From contig NZ_CP027806.1 in NCBI RefSeq assembly GCF_003353065.1, positions 2,500,501 to 2,564,500 on the forward strand: a stretch of 64,000 bases of DNA. Reading direction: 5' to 3'. The notes under the pieces are model-generated. The model saw only the letters and a list, made by a program, of their open reading frames with translations, was not told where the DNA came from and did not search any database. A program made the translations under genes and the position numbers. Shown here in pieces: positions 59,799 to 64,000 of this stretch. Position 1 is the stretch's first letter. Each line of letters opens with the position of its first letter. This stretch comes from Cyclonatronum proteinivorum. GTDB taxonomy: Bacteria; Bacteroidota; Rhodothermia; Balneolales; Cyclonatronaceae.

Positions 59799-61722
59799 GT
59801 ATCATCCTGGAAACGCCCACCCTGATGCAATACACACACCAAACTCCGCGGCGTTATCCGGGATCTACCAGCTTCGGCTTGTGACCATGTATGTTGTTCG
59901 ACACCCAAAGTTCGAAACGGATTTTGCGGAACCAAACATCTGGGGCCTTCTAAACACATGGCGGCAGGTCCCGCCTGGCAGATCCCGGATAATGCTGCAA
60001 GAAGTTTCGTGCGGGTTCAAAACCCCGCGCCGCAGCATTTCCGGGATGACGGGCTTGGGTGGTGTTGAACTGTGATCGGGGCAGGCAGGTACCAGACCGG
60101 CGCGCCCAGCGCGCGCCGTATCTTCAACAAAATCAAACGCGTTATCCGGGACCTACCAGCTTCGGCCTGCGACCATGTGTGTTGCAGGCTTTCTAAAGTT
60201 CGAAACGGTCTTTGCGGAATCAGGCATCAGGGGCCTTCTAAACACATGGCGGCAGGTCCTGTTTGGCAGATCCCGGATAATGCTGCTTGAGGTTTCGTGC
60301 GGGTTATTCAGCCCCGCGCCGCAGCATTTCCGGGATGACGGCCTGGGGGGGTTGGATTGTGATCGGGGTAGGCAGGTACCAGACCGGCGCGCCCAGCGCG
60401 CGCCGTATCTTCAACAAAATCAAACGCGTCATCCCGGAAACGCCCGCACCGAAGCAACATAAATGCCCCGGTTGCCCGCGGCGTTATCCGGGACCTACCA
60501 GCTTCGGCATGTGACCATGTGTGTTGCAGGCCTTCAAAAGTTCGTAACGGACTTTGCGGAATAAAGCATCAGTGGCCTTCTAAACACACGGCGGCAGGTC
60601 CCGCCTGGCAGATCTCGGATAATGCTGCAAGAAGTTTCGTGCGGGTTCAAAACCCCGCGCCGCAGCATTTCCGGGATGACGGGCTTGGGTGGTGTTGAAC
60701 TGTGATCGGGGCAGGCAGGTACCAGACCGGCGCGCCCAGCGCGCGCCGTATCTTCAACAAAATCAAACGCGTTATCCGGGACCTACCAGCTTCGGCCTGC
60801 GACCATGTGGGTTGCAGGCCTTCCAAAGTTCGAAACGGACTTTGAGGAACCAAGCATCTGGGGCCTTCTAAACACATGGCGGCAGGTCCCGCCTGGCAGA
60901 TCCCGGATAATGCTGCAAGAAGTTTCGTGCGGGTTCAAAACCCCGCGCCGCAGCATTTCCGGGATGACGGCCTGGGGGGGGTGGATTGTGATCGGGGTAG
61001 GCAGGTACCAAACCGGCGCGCCCCGCGCGCGCCGTATATTTAATAAAATCAAACACGTCATCCCGGAAACGCCCACACCGACGCTACATAATTGCCCCGA
61101 TTGCCCGCGGCGTTATCCGGGACCTACCAGCTTCGGCCTGCGACCATGTGGGTTGCAGGCCTTCCAAAGTTCGAAACGGACTTTGAGGAACCAAGCATCA
61201 GTGGCCTTCTAAACACACGGCGGCAGGTCCCGCCTGGCAGATCCCGGATAATGCTGCACGAGGTTTTGTGCGGGTTCAAAACCCCGCGCCGCAGCATTTC
61301 CGGGATGACGGCCTTGGGGGGGTTGGATTGTAGGACGTGGCAGGGAGCAAACCGAACCGGCGCGCTCTCGCGCGCCGTATCTTCAACAAAATCAAACACG
61401 TCATCCCGGAAACGCCCACACCGACGCTACATAAATGCCCCGGTTGCCAGCGGCGTTATCCGGGACCTACCAGCTTCGGCATGTGACCATGTATCTTGTT
61501 CGACACCCAAAGTTCGAAACGGACTTTGCGGAACCAAGCATCTGGGGCCTTCTAAACACATGGCGGCAGGTCCCGCCTGGCAGATCCCGGATAATGCTGC
61601 AAGAAGTTTCGTGCGGGTTCAAAACCCCGCGCCGCAGCATTTCCGGGATGACGGGCTGGGGGTGGGGTTGGATTGTGGACGTGGCAGGGAACAAACCAAA
61701 CCGGCGCGGCATGCCGCGCCGG
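59799..61722. mobile_element. Tandem array of six MITE-like units
   Basis: The landmark GTTATCCGGGA-CTACCAG recurs at 59853, 60141, 60483, 60771, 61112 and 61455 (spacings 288, 342, 288, 341, 343). Complete units run from CGTCATCCCGGAAA to TTTCCGGGATGACG: 60427-60681, 61056-61310 and 61399-61653, each exactly 255 bp; the first (59799-60051) has a diverged left end. Units 2 and 4 lack the left 54 bp. About 88-bp spacers carry a GGCGCGC/GCGCGCC hairpin. The cores are near-identical, unlike the two single copies. No gene lies inside. Confidence 0.85.
61701..61722 (-). terminator. Perfect GC-rich palindrome at the galE 3' end
   Basis: CCGGCGCGGCA followed by TGCCGCGCCGG, with T-rich sequence after it on the minus strand. 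It lies 25 bp beyond the galE stop and ends the MITE array. The same palindrome occurs at 25488-25507. Confidence 0.55.
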
Positions 61723-61746
61723 GTTTGTGTGCTCAGCTTTGCTGCT

Positions 61747-62763
61747 TTACGGTTTGTCGCCCAGGGTTAGCTGCCATTTCCAGGCGGTGCGGCTCATGTC
61801 GTCGAGGCTGTACTCGGGTTTCCAGCCGAGGACCTGCGTCACTTTCGTCGTGTCGGCCCAGATTTTTTCGACATCCCCCTGACGCCGCGGGGCGAAGCGG
61901 TAGTTCAGCTTCACACCCGTGCTGCGTTCAAAAGATTCGACGACTTCCGAAACCGAGTGTCCGTTTCCGGTGCCGACGTTGAAAATCTCCGTGCGGAAAT
62001 CGTTGTCGCGGGCGTAATCAAGGGAAATAACGTGCGCTTTAGCCAGGTCAACAACATGAATGAAATCCCGGATGCAGGTGCCGTCGGGGGTGTTGTAGTC
62101 CTGACCGAAGATGCTGAGCTGTTCGCGCCAGCCGGCGGCGGTTTGTGTGATGAAGGGCATCAGGTTGCTTGGTACCCCACGAGGCAGTTCGCCAATAAGG
62201 GCCGATTCGTGCGCACCGACCGGATTGAAGTAGCGCAACAGCACCGATTTCACGTGCGGGGTGAGCTTGGTGAATTCGGTGATCATCAGCTCGGCCCAAA
62301 GTTTGGAGTTGCCGTAGGGCGTTGGTGAACTTGTGGTCGGGGTTGATTCCGTAACAGGCACGTTATCAGGCTCACCATACACCGTGCAGGACGACGAAAA
62401 CACAAAGTAGGGCACCTTGTAATCTTCGACCATACGCATCACGTTGATCAGGCCCTTGATGTTGTTTTCATAGTACATCACCGGAAAATCGAGCGATTCA
62501 GATACGGATTTTTTGGCAGCAAAATGGATGATGCCGTCAATCCCGCTTTCTTTTTCGAAGACCTCCCGCAGTCCCTTGTCGTCCATGATGTCGGCCTCGT
62601 AAAAAGGCAGGCTGCGTCCGCAGATTTTTTCAAGCACCTGATGCACGTTGATCATGCTGTTGGAGAGGTTGTCGAGAATCACGATGTCGTGACCTGCAAG
62701 ATGCAGCTCAACAACGGTGTGCGAGCCGATGTAGCCGAGGCCGCCGGTTACTAATATTTTCAT
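61747..62763 (-). CDS. galE: UDP-glucose 4-epimerase
   Basis: GalE (338 aa) interconverts UDP-glucose and UDP-galactose using bound NAD. The Rossmann motif GGLGYIG is at residues 7-13. The catalytic pair is the Thr in SSSCTVYG (about 125) and the Tyr/Lys in YGNSK (about 152). NVGTGNGHSVSEVVE and APRRQGDVEKIWAD are typical C-terminal blocks. The ATG at 62763 (MKILVTGG) was chosen; an upstream open stretch to 62874 is not conserved-looking. It lies 117 bp after the Rieske oxygenase gene on the same strand. Confidence 0.95.
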   Translation of the reverse strand: MKILVTGGLGYIGSHTVVELHLAGHDIVILDNLSNSMINVHQVLEKICGRSLPFYEADIMDDKGLREVFEKESGIDGIIHFAAKKSVSESLDFPVMYYENNIKGLINVMRMVEDYKVPYFVFSSSCTVYGEPDNVPVTESTPTTSSPTPYGNSKLWAELMITEFTKLTPHVKSVLLRYFNPVGAHESALIGELPRGVPSNLMPFITQTAAGWREQLSIFGQDYNTPDGTCIRDFIHVVDLAKAHVISLDYARDNDFRTEIFNVGTGNGHSVSEVVESFERSTGVKLNYRFAPRRQGDVEKIWADTTKVTQVLGWKPEYSLDDMSRTAWKWQLTLGDKP

Positions 62764-62880
62764 TCGATTGAAGGCTTTGTTGGGGTTTGAAGAATGATCG
62801 CGACTGCTCCGGAAGTCAGCCGCGCGAAGTGCAATGTTGGGGGAAGATACACGCTGTACCGCTTTCCGCTGCAACTCATT

Positions 62881-64000
62881 TTACAAGGTAAGGAATCGCG
62901 CATAACTCTGCTTCAGCAATCCCTGAAAATGGTGCAGGGCGGTCTCCATTTTCGGAGAAAAGCGTCCGCGGTCGTAAGCTTTGGAGCGCAGGCCGAGCTG
63001 CACTGCCTCGCAGATATCCATATCCTCCTGCTGCACCTTGTCGCTGTAGGCCATGTCCTGCTGATGCTTGGTTTTTCCGGCTTCGGAGGTCACATCATCA
63101 TAATAGTACTCAAAATGCACGCGGCAATGACCCGCATCAACAGGCTCAACCCGGTTGAGCTGCACCCGGCCCGGCAGGATGTTGAGCATGGTGTTCGGGT
63201 ACACAAAATAGTAGTAGGCCTCCCCGCTGCCGTCGCTGTAGATGCTTTCGGCCTGCCGGAACGGACTGTACTGCAGCGAATGCCATTTGGCACACTCGGT
63301 TTTGTAGTCCTGAAAGCTCAGCAGATCGCACAGCTCCGGATGCACGTGCGGGATGTGATAGCCTTCCAGGTAATTATCGATATAGACTTTCCAGTTGCAG
63401 GCGACTTCATAGACGACCTCCCCGGCAAACTGCAGGGTTTCGGTGTTGAGATGACCGGTCCGGTCCTGAATGCCGTGCAGGAGTTCATCCAGGAGCGGGT
63501 GCGGCTCTGCTCCGTCCTCCTGCAGGGAAATCCAGATGAAGCCCTGCCTGATTTCGCAGCGCAGGGGCGTGAGGCCGAAGGCGTCCTTGTCGAAAAGCTC
63601 GGCCCGGTCGAAATGCGGTACCCCGCGCAGGGAGCCGTCGAGGCGGTAGGTCCAGCCGTGATACAGGCACTTGAGGAAGCGCGCCGAACCCGGCTCTTTC
63701 AGCAGCGGCCCGCCCCGGTGCCGGCATACGTTGTAAAACGCCCGCAGCTCCCCTTCGCTGTCGCGCAGGATGAGCACGGGATTCCCCCCCGCAAGCAGCG
63801 GATAGGCATCGCCCGCCTCCGGAATCCGGCTGATGTGCCCCGCACACTGCCAGCCGGTTCCAAGCACGGCCTCGAGGTCCAGCGGGTGAAATTCGGGGGA
63901 GGTGTACCAGTGCGAAGGAATGGTCTCGGCCCGCTCAACCGGCGGATGTTCCAGCTCGGCAGGCTGAATGTCGGGGATGGAGAAGTTTTCCAAGGAGGAT
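62881..64000 (-). CDS. Rieske non-haem iron oxygenase, alpha subunit type (5' end possibly cut)
   Basis: This protein (at least 370 aa) has the Rieske [2Fe-2S] motif CRHRGGP...CLYHGWTY (about residues 91-115) and a mononuclear iron site in DNYLEGYHIPHVHPEL (about 204-219) with a later acidic residue near QEDMDICE. The layout matches ring-hydroxylating oxygenases and especially the choline/carnitine monooxygenase-like group, which oxidise amines or aromatics using electrons from a reductase. The substrate is not readable. The frame starts with a TTG at 63993, but upstream codons stay open to the window edge, so the true start may be outside. No reductase gene is adjacent in the window. Confidence 0.88.
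   Translation of the reverse strand, partial: SSLENFSIPDIQPAELEHPPVERAETIPSHWYTSPEFHPLDLEAVLGTGWQCAGHISRIPEAGDAYPLLAGGNPVLILRDSEGELRAFYNVCRHRGGPLLKEPGSARFLKCLYHGWTYRLDGSLRGVPHFDRAELFDKDAFGLTPLRCEIRQGFIWISLQEDGAEPHPLLDELLHGIQDRTGHLNTETLQFAGEVVYEVACNWKVYIDNYLEGYHIPHVHPELCDLLSFQDYKTECAKWHSLQYSPFRQAESIYSDGSGEAYYYFVYPNTMLNILPGRVQLNRVEPVDAGHCRVHFEYYYDDVTSEAGKTKHQQDMAYSDKVQQEDMDICEAVQLGLRSKAYDRGRFSPKMETALHHFQGLLKQSYARFLTL

Noticed and set aside
59799-61722. CRISPR array or integron cassette array
   Set aside because: Repeat period (288/342 bp) and unit size (255 bp) are far too large for CRISPR, no cas or integrase gene is present, and attC-type core sites are not seen.

Overview
This 64 kb window looks like a chromosomal segment from a Balneolota/Rhodothermota-type or other Bacteroidota-group bacterium. 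The support is a secreted protein with a type IX secretion (T9SS) C-terminal sorting domain, a two-component sensor with an extracellular propeller plus Y_Y_Y module, a class III fructose-bisphosphatase, and weak Shine-Dalgarno usage. The assignment is inferred from gene content, not from a marker gene.

Layout. The left 33 kb is mostly core metabolism and housekeeping. It opens with the antitoxin half of an Xre/MbcA-type toxin-antitoxin pair cut by the edge. It continues with a DUF2237 gene overlapping selO, a compact thrA-thrB-thrC threonine operon, a secreted prolyl oligopeptidase, a DUF417/DoxX-like membrane protein, class III fbp, and a T9SS-exported repeat protein. Then come an exonuclease-RecQ-UvrD triple fusion helicase, a large sensor kinase, a GT2 glycosyltransferase, a TlpA-like thioredoxin, dnaJ, grpE, a VOC-fold protein, rsmI and lnt.

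From about 33 kb to 62 kb the window changes character. Gene-free, repeat-dense blocks (33.1-36.4, 44.8-46.8, 55.0-57.3, 58.5-59.5 and 59.8-61.7 kb) flank and split an antiviral locus, all on the minus strand. In transcription order this is a 1769-aa DEAD helicase/DUF1998/nuclease-like fusion (DrmA+DrmB-like), an SNF2 helicase (DrmD-like) overlapping it by 4 bp, then after a 2 kb repeat block an Eco57I/DrmMI-type adenine methyltransferase, a 9x36-residue TPR-like protein, and a degenerate phospholipase-D-like protein. The ensemble resembles class 1 DISARM, but with drmA and drmB fused to a nuclease-like tail and with extra genes. It is the best candidate for an unusual system here. A DUF4143-type AAA ATPase with paired palindromic operators and an orphan addiction-module antitoxin follow. 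The core genome resumes with galE and a Rieske oxygenase that may run off the right edge.

At least five dispersed repeat families are visible: a 255-bp nested-inverted-repeat (MITE-like) element, six copies of which form a tandem array; an 85-95 bp intergenic hairpin element with covarying stem bases; composite CCCCTCT/AGAGGGG elements; a CCCGGGG...CCCCGGG element; and GTAGAGACGCG palindromes. No transposase, integrase, CRISPR array or rRNA was seen.
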